Part shown: piece by piece, positions 1-9,050 of the stretch | Layout of the letters: every line of letters starts with the position of its first letter | Numbering within the stretch: the first letter of the stretch is position 1 | Notes under the pieces: generated by a model | Database searches by the model: none | Seen by the model: only the letters and a program-made list of their open reading frames with translations | Told to the model about the DNA's origin: nothing | Translations under genes and position numbers: made by a program | Origin: Candidatus Krumholzibacteriota bacterium | GTDB lineage: Bacteria; Krumholzibacteriota; Krumholzibacteriia; Krumholzibacteriales; Krumholzibacteriaceae | Assembly: GCA_016932415.1 (NCBI GenBank) | Contig: JAFGCX010000018.1 | Location: forward strand, 86,682-150,681 | Direction: 5' to 3' | Length of the DNA: 64,000 bases

Positions 1-728
1 AGGAATACCTCGACGCGAGGAAGGCCCTGGCCGAGGCGAAGATAGCGACGCGAAGCGCCGGGCAGAAACTCCGCGCCCTCGGATTCGACAGCGAGTATCT
101 CAGCCGGCTTGAGTCTGAACCGGCCGAGATGTTTACCGTTTTCAAGATAACCGCGCCTTTCAGCGGGACTGTCATCAAAAGACATATAACGCTCGGAGAG
201 GCGTTGAGCGCCGAAGAGGATATTTTTATAATCGCCGACCTTGACACTGTCTGGGCCGATCTTCAAATACAGCAGGGCGACGCGGGAGTGATAGATGCCG
301 GCCAGGAGGTGGACATCAGATCGAGATCGGGAGACGATGTCATCAGAGGAGTGATCAGCTACATCGATCCGGTGATAAACGAAAATACCAGGACAGCGCT
401 GGCAAGGGTGATCCTCGACAACCGTTCGGGAAAGCTCAGGCCCGGCACTTTCATCACGGCGGATATTCTGATAGCGAGCCGATTCGCCGGCGTGCTTGTA
501 GCGAAAAACACCGTGCAGAGCGTTGACGACGTGCCTTGCGTCTTCGTCAGGGAAGATGGCCTCTTCGAACTCAGGCCGGTCAGGACCGGGCGATCGAACG
601 ACCTGCATATCGAGATCCTCTCCGGCCTTCTCGCCGGGGAAGCGGTCGCGACGAAAAACAACTTCCGGCTCAAGGCGGAGATCGAAAAGGGAGAAGGGGA
701 CCCTTCGTGCATTGGTCATGAGCATTAA
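1..728 (+). CDS. RND efflux periplasmic adaptor subunit (CusB/HlyD family), 5'-truncated
   Basis: This is the C-terminal part of a membrane-fusion protein that would bridge an inner-membrane RND pump to an outer-membrane channel. The reading frame is open from base 3 with no stop, so the gene begins outside the window; the internal ATG at 129 is not a credible start. Visible parts are the end of the alpha-helical hairpin (ARKALAEAKI, then GQKLRALGF), the second half of the lipoyl/barrel-sandwich domain (ITAPFSGTVI...GEAL) and the beta-barrel (VWADLQIQQGD, with GKLRPGTFITADI near the end). The pump gene follows 21 nt downstream, so the two form an operon typical of heavy-metal (HME) RND systems. 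No Met-rich or His-rich metal-binding segment is visible in the part present, so the substrate is not defined. Confidence 0.9.
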   Translation, partial: EYLDARKALAEAKIATRSAGQKLRALGFDSEYLSRLESEPAEMFTVFKITAPFSGTVIKRHITLGEALSAEEDIFIIADLDTVWADLQIQQGDAGVIDAGQEVDIRSRSGDDVIRGVISYIDPVINENTRTALARVILDNRSGKLRPGTFITADILIASRFAGVLVAKNTVQSVDDVPCVFVREDGLFELRPVRTGRSNDLHIEILSGLLAGEAVATKNNFRLKAEIEKGEGDPSCIGHEH

Positions 729-749
729 ACCTGATGGAGAAATAACGGA

Positions 750-3700
750 ATGATCACAAAATCAATACAGATGGCGCTCAGGCACAAGTGGCTCGTCGTG
801 ACGGGGTTTATCGGGGTCTGCCTTGCCGGGGCGATATCCCTGGCAAATATGCCGATCGACGCTTTTCCCGATATAAGCCCGAACCTCGTCCAGGTATTCG
901 CCGAACTTGAGGGTATGGCGCCGGAAGAGGTCGAACAGTTCGTGACAAGGCCGGTCGAAGTGGCGATGAGGGGGATACCGGGGGTGAGGAAGATCCGTTC
1001 GATATCCTCTCTCGGGCTCTCCACCGTCAATATCTATTTCGAAGATGATGTCGACATCTACCTCGCGCGGCAGCTCGTCTCGGAAAGGATCAAGGAGGCG
1101 CAGGAAGGTATCCCAGGTGGGGTCAATATGCCGCACGGGATCGAGATGGGAGCTGTGGCAAGCGGGATGGGGCATATCCTCGCCTATTATCTCGAAGCGG
1201 AAAAGACCGGCCTCACCGAGCAGCGCACCCTGCAGGACTGGGTGATCAAACGCGATCTTCAGACCGTGCCGGGAGTGGCGAAGATCATCAGCCAGGGGGG
1301 ATACGAAAGGCAGTACCAGATCAGGGTCTCGCCGGATCTTCTACTCGAATACGGCCTCACGATCGACGATATCGTAAGCGCGATCAGGGAAAACAATCTC
1401 AATCTCGGCGCCGGGATAATCGAAAAAGGCTCGGAAGAGCTGGTGGTCAGGACGATCGGCATGATCGAGACGGTCGCTGATATAGAGAACACGGTGGTCT
1501 GCGCGCGGGATGGATCGCCGATATATATAAAGAACGTAGCCACCGTCGAATTCGGCGAGGCGTTCAGAAGAGGGGTCGGGATCCTCAACGGCGGGAAGGA
1601 GATCGTCACGGGAAGCGTCTACAAGCTGCACGGAGCGAATTCGTTCGAAGTGATCGACCGCCTGAAAAAGAGGATCGACGAGATAAACTCCACCCTTCCC
1701 GGCGGCGTACGGATGGAGATCTTTTACGATCAGTCGGCCCTTGTCAGCAACAGCATCAATACCGTCAGAAACTCTCTCGCCCTGGGCCTGGTGCTGGTAT
1801 GCCTCGTCTCCTTTCTTTTTCTTGGGGATTTCCGTAACGCACTTATAGTCCTCTGCTCCCTTCCATTTTCCACGCTCTTCGCCTTCATCCTGATGAAACA
1901 GGCGGCTATCCCCGGCGACCTGATCTCATTCGGAGGGATCGCGATCGCGCTGGGGATGATCGTCGACGCGACGATCATCATCGTTGAGAAGATATATTCG
2001 ACTTTCGGAGATACGGCGAAGGGATCGCCGATAGAGAGCAGCATCCTCGCCGCGGCAGGCGAAGTGGGCCGCCCGATATTTTTCGCGATCGTAATAATCA
2101 TAACAGTCTTTCTTCCGATCTTCACGCTGGGCGAAGTCGAGGGAAAGATGTTCAGGCCGCTCGCGTTCGCCGTATCGACCACGATGGTCGGGTCGCTGAT
2201 ATACGCCCTTGTAATCGCTCCGGTCTTTTACCAGATGCTGCACGGGAAGAGGCATGGGGTGAAGAAGGGAAGGGAAGTTCCCGCCGCTCTTATCGATCGT
2301 TACAGATCGATACTGCTCTATTCGCTCGAGCGCAGGAAGCTCGTCGTGACTGTCATAAGCGTCCTCGTCGCGGCCGGTATAATCGTCTTCAGCCTACTGG
2401 GAAGGGAATTCGTGCCGACGCTGCAGGAGGGGTCGGTGCAGGTCCTCGCCTATATGAACCCGAACATCTCCCTTGAGGAGATAGAAGCGGCGACCGGAGA
2501 GATATCGCGCGATATCATGAGTTTTCCGGAGGTAAGGAATGTCATAGCCGATATAGGGTATGGAGAAGTCGGGCCGCATATGCACCATACCAACTACGCC
2601 TGCATGACGGTGACTCTCAGGCCGAAGAACAAGTGGAAAACGAGCCGGAACCAGGAAGAGCTGGTCGAAAGGATAGACCAGAGGCTCAGCGGATATCCGG
2701 GAGTGTCTTTCAGTTTTTCGCAGCCGATCAAGCATGAGGTCGACGGTCTCGTCGGCGGTTCAGGTTCGACGGTGGTAGCGAAACTCTTCGGCCACGACAT
2801 GTCTCTTCTGAGGGAAAAAGCTGCCGAGATCGTCTCGGCACTTGGCGATGTCGAGGGAGTGGCCGACATGAGGATCGAACAGGTCGACGGCCAGACGCAG
2901 CTCCAGATCGAGATGGACAGGGCCCGGATCGCCAGGCATGGCCTGAGCAGCCTGGATGTGCAGCTTGCCGTTCAGAGAGCTCTTGCCGGCGAGGAGGCGG
3001 GAAAGGTATTCGAGGGCGAGAAGATCTTCGCGATCACGGTGAGATACGAAGAGGACTACCGCGGGGATATCGGCGATATCGAGGAGCTTCTTCTCCGGAC
3101 GCCGGCCGGATACAACGTCCCTTTGAAGGAACTCGCCCGGATCGAGGCGGTGACAGGCCTGAGGCAGATATCGAGGGAGGATACGAGGCGTTATATCTCG
3201 ATCCAGTGCAACGTGCGCGGCCGAGACGCGGGAAGTTTCGTTCGCGACGCGCAGAAGGCCGTGGATGCGGGAGTCAGCATCCCGGCCGGGTACATGCTCG
3301 CCTGGGGCGGCCAGTTCGAACTTCAGCAGGCGGCGAACAGAAGGCTCGGCCTTATCATCCCGCTGACCCTGCTTCTTGTCCTGATGATGCTATACGGCCT
3401 TTTCAATTCATTCAGCGACGTCCTTCTGATAATGCTCAATATTCCGCTCGCCCTTGTCGGGGGAGTATTCGCCCTTCTTCTGTTCAGGGAGAATGTAAGC
3501 ATTCCTTCGTCGATAGGATTCATAGCCCTGTTCGGGATCGCGCTCACTGACGGGCTCGTTCTCGTCTCGCGTTTCGACCACCTGAGGAAAAAGGGGATGG
3601 AGCTGAGAGAGGCGGTGATCACCGGGTGCATGTCAAAACTGCGGCCGGTCCTTATGACGACTATAACGACGGCGCTCGGCCTTATGCCTCTTGTGATCGC

Positions 3701-3875
3701 GTCAGGCACCGGTTCGGAGATACAGAGGCCGCTTGCCGTCGTCGTCATCGGAGGACTCGTCTCTTCGACGATCCTCACGCTGATCGTCCTGCCGACTCTT
3801 TATGAGTGGGTCACGCGGAGAAGAGGTGCGGGCGCGAAAGACAGGAGAAATAACAGATCTGGGATGGCAGGATAA
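750..3875 (+). CDS. CusA/CzcA-like heavy-metal RND efflux pump
   Basis: This 1041-residue inner-membrane RND permease would use the proton-motive force to drive export through a tripartite complex with the upstream adaptor. Its length and internal duplication (two TM bundles and two large periplasmic loops) match the HME-RND family. Diagnostic motifs are FPDISPNLVQV near the N-terminus, VEVAMRGIPGV (porter domain), and GGIAIALGMIVDATIIIVEK in TM4 with Asp406 as the proton-relay residue. The earlier Asp of the Czc-type motif (ALDFG) is absent, as in CusA-type pumps. The three CusA methionines are not clearly conserved; the segment matching the second reads VDGLVGG. The family is therefore clear but Cu/Ag specificity is not. 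The last residues (RRRGAGAKDRRNNR) form a basic cytoplasmic tail. No outer-membrane channel gene follows; it may lie upstream of the window. Confidence 0.92.
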   Translation: MITKSIQMALRHKWLVVTGFIGVCLAGAISLANMPIDAFPDISPNLVQVFAELEGMAPEEVEQFVTRPVEVAMRGIPGVRKIRSISSLGLSTVNIYFEDDVDIYLARQLVSERIKEAQEGIPGGVNMPHGIEMGAVASGMGHILAYYLEAEKTGLTEQRTLQDWVIKRDLQTVPGVAKIISQGGYERQYQIRVSPDLLLEYGLTIDDIVSAIRENNLNLGAGIIEKGSEELVVRTIGMIETVADIENTVVCARDGSPIYIKNVATVEFGEAFRRGVGILNGGKEIVTGSVYKLHGANSFEVIDRLKKRIDEINSTLPGGVRMEIFYDQSALVSNSINTVRNSLALGLVLVCLVSFLFLGDFRNALIVLCSLPFSTLFAFILMKQAAIPGDLISFGGIAIALGMIVDATIIIVEKIYSTFGDTAKGSPIESSILAAAGEVGRPIFFAIVIIITVFLPIFTLGEVEGKMFRPLAFAVSTTMVGSLIYALVIAPVFYQMLHGKRHGVKKGREVPAALIDRYRSILLYSLERRKLVVTVISVLVAAGIIVFSLLGREFVPTLQEGSVQVLAYMNPNISLEEIEAATGEISRDIMSFPEVRNVIADIGYGEVGPHMHHTNYACMTVTLRPKNKWKTSRNQEELVERIDQRLSGYPGVSFSFSQPIKHEVDGLVGGSGSTVVAKLFGHDMSLLREKAAEIVSALGDVEGVADMRIEQVDGQTQLQIEMDRARIARHGLSSLDVQLAVQRALAGEEAGKVFEGEKIFAITVRYEEDYRGDIGDIEELLLRTPAGYNVPLKELARIEAVTGLRQISREDTRRYISIQCNVRGRDAGSFVRDAQKAVDAGVSIPAGYMLAWGGQFELQQAANRRLGLIIPLTLLLVLMMLYGLFNSFSDVLLIMLNIPLALVGGVFALLLFRENVSIPSSIGFIALFGIALTDGLVLVSRFDHLRKKGMELREAVITGCMSKLRPVLMTTITTALGLMPLVIASGTGSEIQRPLAVVVIGGLVSSTILTLIVLPTLYEWVTRRRGAGAKDRRNNRSGMAG

Positions 3876-3985
3876 TTGAAGGCGTCATGGGGTGTTATCC
3901 TTATTCGGCTAAGGCCGCACGTGCGTATATTAGCTTAACTTCCCTGTAATTAATCGTTTACCGCCCCGCTGCCCGTACTGTGCCA

Positions 3986-4014
3986 TTGACAAAAACCTCC
4001 ATTTATGGTAAGAT
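3986..4014 (+). promoter_or_regulatory. Sigma70-type promoter for the 4137 gene
   Basis: TTGACA (3986-3991) is separated by exactly 17 bp from TAAGAT (4009-4014). It lies in the 261-bp gap after the RND operon and gives a leader of about 115 nt. The near-consensus boxes and ideal spacing make this one of the best promoters in the window. Confidence 0.75.
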
Positions 4015-4136
4015 TCTGCTTTATCAGGCTTTTTGGATAAATCATCCTGGCTGTATTTCCGGGGGGGAAGTGCGGTCAGAGCAAGACATCCTCTTCATTT
4101 TGAAGCGGGCAACTTTGGCATCGGAGGGTACGCACC

Positions 4137-6356
4137 ATGAAAGCTGTGTCAAAACTCCTGTTTTTTGTTCTCTGTCTCTCCCTGATCCTTCCACTTTCAT
4201 CAGAGGCAGCCACTGTCATAATGAATGACAACGGGTTTCTCTATGTCGTCGGAGATTTTCCATATATGGAACCTGGCGACCTTCTTGGTGGAGTGGGCTT
4301 TATAAGCTCCACAGTGCCGGAGATCAATGTCGATCTGCTGTCCAGCGAGATGACATGGAGCATCAGTTCGATGGTCGTGACGGAACAGTTCGTCGTCGGA
4401 TCAAGGATTTATACCAATTTTACCGGCGGCGCGGTAAAGATCGCCGTCGACCCATCGATGAACGGGTCATACGAGCTCGATCCCGATATCAGCGCAATAC
4501 CCACTACCTTCGAGGATGGAGAGATCTTCCTGTCCGGGACGATAACTTCCGCTTATATGTCGTATGATCTCACCTATCAGAACGGAGCCCTGGTCACCCT
4601 TGTAAATTTCACCAACGGTACGGGGTTGGCCGAACTTGAAGAACCGAATGGAAATATTGTCGAGTTCACTTTCGGCCCGGACGATCCCAATATCCCCGAC
4701 GGTTTCTCTCTCCAGGCGATCGGCCAGATAAGCGCGCCCGCTCTCTGCACGGTGGGGGGTAACGTAAGTTTCATATACAATCCGGCTACCTGCCAGAAGT
4801 GCCTTGGTATAACAAGGCTTGCCCTTGAATACAGTGGCAGTGGAGATCTTTCTTCCGTCGTGTTGACCGGCGGCGTGCAGTATGAAGTGTTCGGCAATCT
4901 GCTGGTGCTTACTCCCTGCGAGTTCGACGAATATCTCCCCGGAAACACGAAGATAAGCATCGGGTGCGAGGATACCGATATCCACACATCTTGTTCGAGG
5001 CCTATCCAGGTCGGTAATGTCATCGATGATTTTACGGTGACGGACGTTCAAAAGGTGATCATCCCCTGCGAGGACGCGAACTGCGATGGTATAGTCAAAC
5101 TCGTCCTTGAATATATAGGCACAGGTGATCCTTCAACGGTAACCGTGTCCGATGGCGCTGTCGCCACTGTCGAGGGAAATATCATCACGATAACGGCGAC
5201 CGAAGCGCAGCTGCACGGGAACACGACGATCGCGGTCGGATGCGATGCGGTCACGATTCACACGTCATGCTCGCAGCCTCTTGAAGAGGGTTTTGTCTTC
5301 GAAGATTTTGTGGTCCTCGATGTCGAAGAATTTTTCTGCCCGGGCGGTGACGATTATTCGGCTACGAGCGGGCCGGTCGTTGGCGTCACGGTTGATATCG
5401 TTGACGGCGAAGGAAACACCCATTCGACTCTGACAGATGAGTCGGGCAACTATCACTTCTTCGACGTCGCGACCGATTCGATAGCTGTCAGCGTCATAGT
5501 GCCTCTCGGGTACTATCCGGAATCGCCGACTGAAGTCGATATCGTCTGCCAGCCAGGCGATCACGCCGTCGTCGATTTTCTGTTCGAACGCCTCGCGACC
5601 CAGGACTGCCCCCGGAGCACCGGATTCTGGAAACACCAGATCACATGCGCTCTGCAGGGCAAGCAGAAGGGCGTCCAGGTCCCGGCCGATTTGCTCCTTG
5701 AATATTTCGTGACGATCCATTCAAGATTCGACCAGTACTTCGAGATATTCATTCCTGTCGTGACCCTTGAGGATTTCAGCAGCATCTTCTCGCTGAAAAA
5801 ACCGACGATGTACGAGAAAGCGCGCAAGGAATTCGCCGGCCTGCTTCTCAACGTCGTCTCGGGAAGGCTGAGTTCATGGCAGTTCATCAGCACGGATCAG
5901 GCAACGGTAAGCCAGGCGATAACTTTCATTTCGCAGCTCCTCGTCGATGATAATCCGTCGAATGACGAGCTGGCGAAGGATATCGCAGAGATGCTCAACC
6001 ATGACGAGATCGTAGCGGCGGGCCTGATCCCTCTCGATATCGACTACATAGCCTATCGCAGAGGGAACGATACGCCGGGCGCCGTCACGAACGTCTCGAA
6101 TTTCCCCAACCCGTTCAACCCGATGACTACTATCAGCTACGAGATCGAGAACCAGGCTCCAGTGACGATAGCGGTATATAACGTCGCCGGACAGAGGATC
6201 AAGACGCTCGTTTCGAACATCGTCCAGAGCGGATTCAACACGGTCCAGTGGGACGGCAGAGACAGCAATGGCGATCATCTCTCGTCGGGGATCTATTTTT
6301 ACAGCATCAAGGCGGGGAATGAAACAGTAACGAGAAGAATGGTACTTCTCAGATAA
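4137..6356 (+). CDS. Secreted multidomain protein with C-terminal sorting module
   Basis: 739 residues with a signal peptide (about 1-25, ending SSEAA). An N-terminal beta domain (about 30-200) is shared with the next gene. Two tandem Cys-containing repeats follow (about 219-305 and 311-396), each ending in an IHTSCS(R/Q)P motif and then a (D/E)DF segment; from memory this resembles a domain of unknown function found in surface proteins. Next come a CNA_B/SdrD-like carboxypeptidase-regulatory fold (about 405-480, with TLTDESGNYHF), a CPRSTGFWKH motif (491-500) of the kind seen in secreted proteins as C-x-x-T-x-GFWK, and a helical segment. The C-terminal 85 residues are a FlgD/Ig-like sorting module (FPNPFNPMTTISYEI, SSGIYFYS, ending RRMVLLR). 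It is probably exported through the outer membrane and surface-attached. No enzymatic motif was seen, and its molecular role is unknown. Confidence 0.85.
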   Translation: MKAVSKLLFFVLCLSLILPLSSEAATVIMNDNGFLYVVGDFPYMEPGDLLGGVGFISSTVPEINVDLLSSEMTWSISSMVVTEQFVVGSRIYTNFTGGAVKIAVDPSMNGSYELDPDISAIPTTFEDGEIFLSGTITSAYMSYDLTYQNGALVTLVNFTNGTGLAELEEPNGNIVEFTFGPDDPNIPDGFSLQAIGQISAPALCTVGGNVSFIYNPATCQKCLGITRLALEYSGSGDLSSVVLTGGVQYEVFGNLLVLTPCEFDEYLPGNTKISIGCEDTDIHTSCSRPIQVGNVIDDFTVTDVQKVIIPCEDANCDGIVKLVLEYIGTGDPSTVTVSDGAVATVEGNIITITATEAQLHGNTTIAVGCDAVTIHTSCSQPLEEGFVFEDFVVLDVEEFFCPGGDDYSATSGPVVGVTVDIVDGEGNTHSTLTDESGNYHFFDVATDSIAVSVIVPLGYYPESPTEVDIVCQPGDHAVVDFLFERLATQDCPRSTGFWKHQITCALQGKQKGVQVPADLLLEYFVTIHSRFDQYFEIFIPVVTLEDFSSIFSLKKPTMYEKARKEFAGLLLNVVSGRLSSWQFISTDQATVSQAITFISQLLVDDNPSNDELAKDIAEMLNHDEIVAAGLIPLDIDYIAYRRGNDTPGAVTNVSNFPNPFNPMTTISYEIENQAPVTIAVYNVAGQRIKTLVSNIVQSGFNTVQWDGRDSNGDHLSSGIYFYSIKAGNETVTRRMVLLR

Positions 6357-6372
6357 CCTGAAAGATCAACAA

Positions 6373-6425
6373 GCCGGGCCTGGATGCCAGGCAAGCGCCA
6401 GGCCCGGCGCAGCAAAAGTTTTTAA
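6373..6425 (+). terminator. Rho-independent-type terminator after the 4137 gene
   Basis: A perfect 11-bp stem (GCCGGGCCTGG at 6373-6383 with CCAGGCCCGGC at 6398-6408) is followed, after a short gap, by a T-run at 6419-6423. The T-run is offset, so termination may be partial and the 6449 gene could receive read-through. Confidence 0.55.
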
Positions 6426-6448
6426 GGGGAGAACGCAAGGAGGACTTG

Positions 6449-7096
6449 ATGGGTAAAATGCTTATGTTTCTGTGCGTGGGCCTGTTGCTCGTTCCGAACG
6501 TCACGCTGGCCCAGGAACAGATCGAGGCTTATGGAGCCGACTATTTTACGGCGCCGGAACAGGTCGGGACGGTCGTGACCTTCGTATCGATGCTCGAACC
6601 GCCTGTCGGTTTCGATTATCCGTTCACCGTCGATTTCGCGAACAATGAATACACGATGTATTGCCAGACTTCGATCACGAATATCGCGTCATCGATGTTC
6701 GCTATCGATATCTCGTACGCCGATGCCGAATTCATCATCTACGAAGACCCGTCCGGAGACGGCGATTACGGAACCAATCCACCCAACGCGGTATCTCCAT
6801 CCTCGTTTCAGAACGGTACGGTTATACTTGTCGGGACGATCTCGAATTTCCTGAGGACCGACGATCCGTTCGGATTTCTGCCACCGGTGCTGGTGGCTGA
6901 CTGCGTCTTCACCGGAGGGACAAAGCTCGCGGAGCTGCCCGCCCCCGACTCCTGGACGATGCATGGGGGATTGTCATCGAGTCCGCCACCGGTCGGATAC
7001 AGGCATACTTCGACGATGAAGATATTTTTTACCGGCGTCGTTGGATCGGATAACACCTCGTGGGGAGAAATAAAGGATCTTTCCGGAGAGAAATAA
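6449..7096 (+). CDS. Secreted beta-domain protein, paralogous to the N-terminus of its upstream neighbour
   Basis: 215 residues with a signal peptide ending NVTLAQ. ATG 6449 is chosen over TTG 6446 because AAGGAGG (6437-6443) is 5 nt upstream of the ATG. The mature part aligns by eye with residues about 60-200 of the 4137 product. SFQNGTVILVGTIS...VFTGGTKLAEL matches TFEDGEIFLSGTIT...NFTNGTGLAEL, and both continue to a related IFFTG / AIGQIS strand. It lacks the downstream repeats and the sorting module, so it may stay periplasmic or be released. The function is unknown. The context (an exported paralog upstream, an exported phosphodiesterase downstream) suggests an envelope or extracellular role. 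Confidence 0.8.
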   Translation: MGKMLMFLCVGLLLVPNVTLAQEQIEAYGADYFTAPEQVGTVVTFVSMLEPPVGFDYPFTVDFANNEYTMYCQTSITNIASSMFAIDISYADAEFIIYEDPSGDGDYGTNPPNAVSPSSFQNGTVILVGTISNFLRTDDPFGFLPPVLVADCVFTGGTKLAELPAPDSWTMHGGLSSSPPPVGYRHTSTMKIFFTGVVGSDNTSWGEIKDLSGEK

Positions 7097-7114
7097 CAGG
7101 GGTTGATGGAGGAA

Positions 7115-8743
7115 ATGACGGTTCGGAGATTCCTTGCGTCGATCTTCCTGCTTCTTTCGGCAGTGGTATGCTCCGGCAGTGACTGTCTTTCCGGCCGTCC
7201 CTTTATCAATGCCCCGGCGGCGGAGCCGTTTTCATATATCATCCACATCAGTATCGACGGCCTGCGGCCGGACGCTGTGACTTCGCTCGGACCTCTCGGC
7301 GCTCCGAACCTCTTTCGCTTGCGGGTCGAGGGCGCGCTGACCGATAACGCGCGGACAGATTATGACGTCACCGTGACCCTTCCAAATCATATCTGCATGC
7401 TGACAGGCAGGGCGGTCCTTGGGCCTGAGGGGCATGGAGTGGATTTCAACTATGACGATGGCAGTACGGTGGCCGAAACGCACGGCACATATGTCGCCAG
7501 CGTCTTCGATGTGGTAAGCGATCATGGCCTGAAAGCCGCCCTCTACGCCAGCAAGGACAAATTCGCCCTGATCGACAGAAGCTGGAACGGGGTAAATGGA
7601 GCAGAAGATACCGTCGGTGCCGATGACGGCCGCGACAAGATAGACAGGTATATCTACCAGCTCGATATCTCCGCTCTGACCGATTCGGTACTTTCATCTC
7701 TTGAGACGGGGGGCCATCGGTACAACTTCATTCATTACGGAGATCCCGATGCCGCCGGTCATTCGTCCGGCTGGAAAAGCATCGAGTATCTCGATGCCGT
7801 CCAGGCTGTCGACTCGCAGATCGGCAGGATCTTTGACCTGCTCGATGCCGATCCCCTTTTCCAGGGAAATACCGCTGTCATAATCACATCCGATCATGGG
7901 GGGCTTGGGTACGATCACAGCGACCCGGCGATCAGCGACGATTATACCGTACCGGTCTATGTATGGGGCCCGGGGATCCCCGCCGGCGTCGATCTGTACA
8001 CGCTGAATATCTCCAGCCGTGAGGATCCGGGGTCGGCAAGGCCCGATTACGAGGCTGTTCCGCAGCCGCTGAGGAATTCAGGCACAGGCAACCTCGCGCT
8101 TCATCTTCTCGGCCTTCCACCAGTCCCCGGTTCCTCGGTCAACGCGGAACAGGACCTCGCCACCAGTCCGGCCGGAGAAGACCTTCCCGCCGTCATGATC
8201 ACGAGCCCGGTTAACGGGGCTGTATATTCGCCTCTCGATACAGCCGTCTTCGAGGTGGACGCTTCGGCGGTCTCCGGGGGAATCGCGAAAGTCGAATTTT
8301 TCGCGAACTGGGAGAAGCTCGGAGAGGATCTTTCATTCCCCTATCGATTCGAGTGGAATGGAGTCCCTCTCGGCGAGTACCGGATAACAGCCAGGGCGGT
8401 GAAGGAGAATGGTATCGCCTCCAGCAATGGAATCAGGATCGAGGTCTTCGATCCGTATACCGGTGACGACAGCGATCCTCTCCCGAAAGCGCCGGTCGCC
8501 GTTTATCCCAATCCTTTCAGATCTTTGGCAAGGATAGAATACACGATTGAGAGTCCCGCCGTTGTGAGTCTCTCCGTTTACGACCTGGCCGGGCGCCGGG
8601 TAAGGTATCACTCGCTGGGCCCGCGCGGGAAGGGAAGGCACAGCGCCTTTTTCAATGCTTCAACGCTTGGGCCAGGTGTGTATTTTTTCCGGCTGAAGAT
8701 CGGCGCGGGAGTCGAAACCGGCAAATTGATGATCATCAGATAG
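7115..8743 (+). CDS. Secreted type I phosphodiesterase / nucleotide pyrophosphatase-family protein
   Basis: 542 residues from ATG 7115 (GGAGG at 7108-7112; ATG 7106 and TTG 7103 are alternatives) with a signal peptide. The alkaline-phosphatase superfamily fold is clear: ISIDGLRPD carries metal ligand Asp48, TLPNH carries the presumed nucleophile Thr88, and YGDPDAAGH and VIITSDHGG supply the second set of metal ligands. It would hydrolyse phosphodiester or pyrophosphate bonds of nucleotides or other extracellular esters; the substrate cannot be read. After the catalytic domain come an Ig-like domain (ITSPVNGAVYSPL...VEFFANWEKLGED) and a C-terminal sorting module (YPNPFRS, GPGVYFFRL, ending GKLMIIR). 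The sorting module implies outer-membrane export. It lies directly behind the 6449 gene, so the two are probably co-transcribed. Confidence 0.88.
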   Translation: MTVRRFLASIFLLLSAVVCSGSDCLSGRPFINAPAAEPFSYIIHISIDGLRPDAVTSLGPLGAPNLFRLRVEGALTDNARTDYDVTVTLPNHICMLTGRAVLGPEGHGVDFNYDDGSTVAETHGTYVASVFDVVSDHGLKAALYASKDKFALIDRSWNGVNGAEDTVGADDGRDKIDRYIYQLDISALTDSVLSSLETGGHRYNFIHYGDPDAAGHSSGWKSIEYLDAVQAVDSQIGRIFDLLDADPLFQGNTAVIITSDHGGLGYDHSDPAISDDYTVPVYVWGPGIPAGVDLYTLNISSREDPGSARPDYEAVPQPLRNSGTGNLALHLLGLPPVPGSSVNAEQDLATSPAGEDLPAVMITSPVNGAVYSPLDTAVFEVDASAVSGGIAKVEFFANWEKLGEDLSFPYRFEWNGVPLGEYRITARAVKENGIASSNGIRIEVFDPYTGDDSDPLPKAPVAVYPNPFRSLARIEYTIESPAVVSLSVYDLAGRRVRYHSLGPRGKGRHSAFFNASTLGPGVYFFRLKIGAGVETGKLMIIR

Positions 8744-8796
8744 CCTCATGCAGGCCGGGAAAGGGCCTAAAGCCACTGCTGACCGGCACTTGCCAT

Positions 8797-8826
8797 TTGA
8801 TATGGACAAAATATCATTTTTAGAAT
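8797..8826 (+). promoter_or_regulatory. Promoter with overlapping operator-like inverted repeat for rubredoxin/ferritin-like operon
   Basis: TTGATA (8797-8802) and TAGAAT (8821-8826) are separated by 18 bp. A perfect inverted repeat TGATAT-N7-ATATCA (8798-8816) covers the -35 box and the spacer, where a bound repressor would block RNA polymerase. This would fit redox or iron control of the two genes downstream, but it does not match a Fur/PerR 7-1-7 box exactly. Confidence 0.6.
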
Positions 8827-8848
8827 AAATTAGGATGAAAAGGAGGCA

Positions 8849-9010
8849 ATGATGAAAAAATGGAGATGTACGATCTGCGATTATATTTATGATCCCGAGA
8901 TCGGCGATCCTGATGCCGGCATTGATCCAGGCACATCATTCGAGGATATTCCGGATAGCTGGGTATGTCCGGAATGCGGTGTAGGCAAAGATATGTTCGA
9001 GAAAGTCTGA
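8849..9010 (+). CDS. Rubredoxin
   Basis: 53 residues starting at ATG 8849 (or 8852), with AGGAGG at 8841-8846. The two iron-binding knuckles are CTIC near the N-terminus and CPEC near the C-terminus, around the family core [12 protein letters not shown]...[14 protein letters not shown]. It is a cytoplasmic one-electron carrier with a single Fe(Cys)4 centre. It is separated by 40 nt from a ferritin-like diiron protein, the usual pairing for peroxide or superoxide detoxification in anaerobes and microaerophiles, where rubredoxin donates electrons to the diiron site. Length and motifs are canonical, so the call is firm. Confidence 0.97.
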   Translation: MMKKWRCTICDYIYDPEIGDPDAGIDPGTSFEDIPDSWVCPECGVGKDMFEKV

Positions 9011-9050
9011 TCGAGGTTGAATAGCACAATTCAGGTCAAGGAGGATATAA

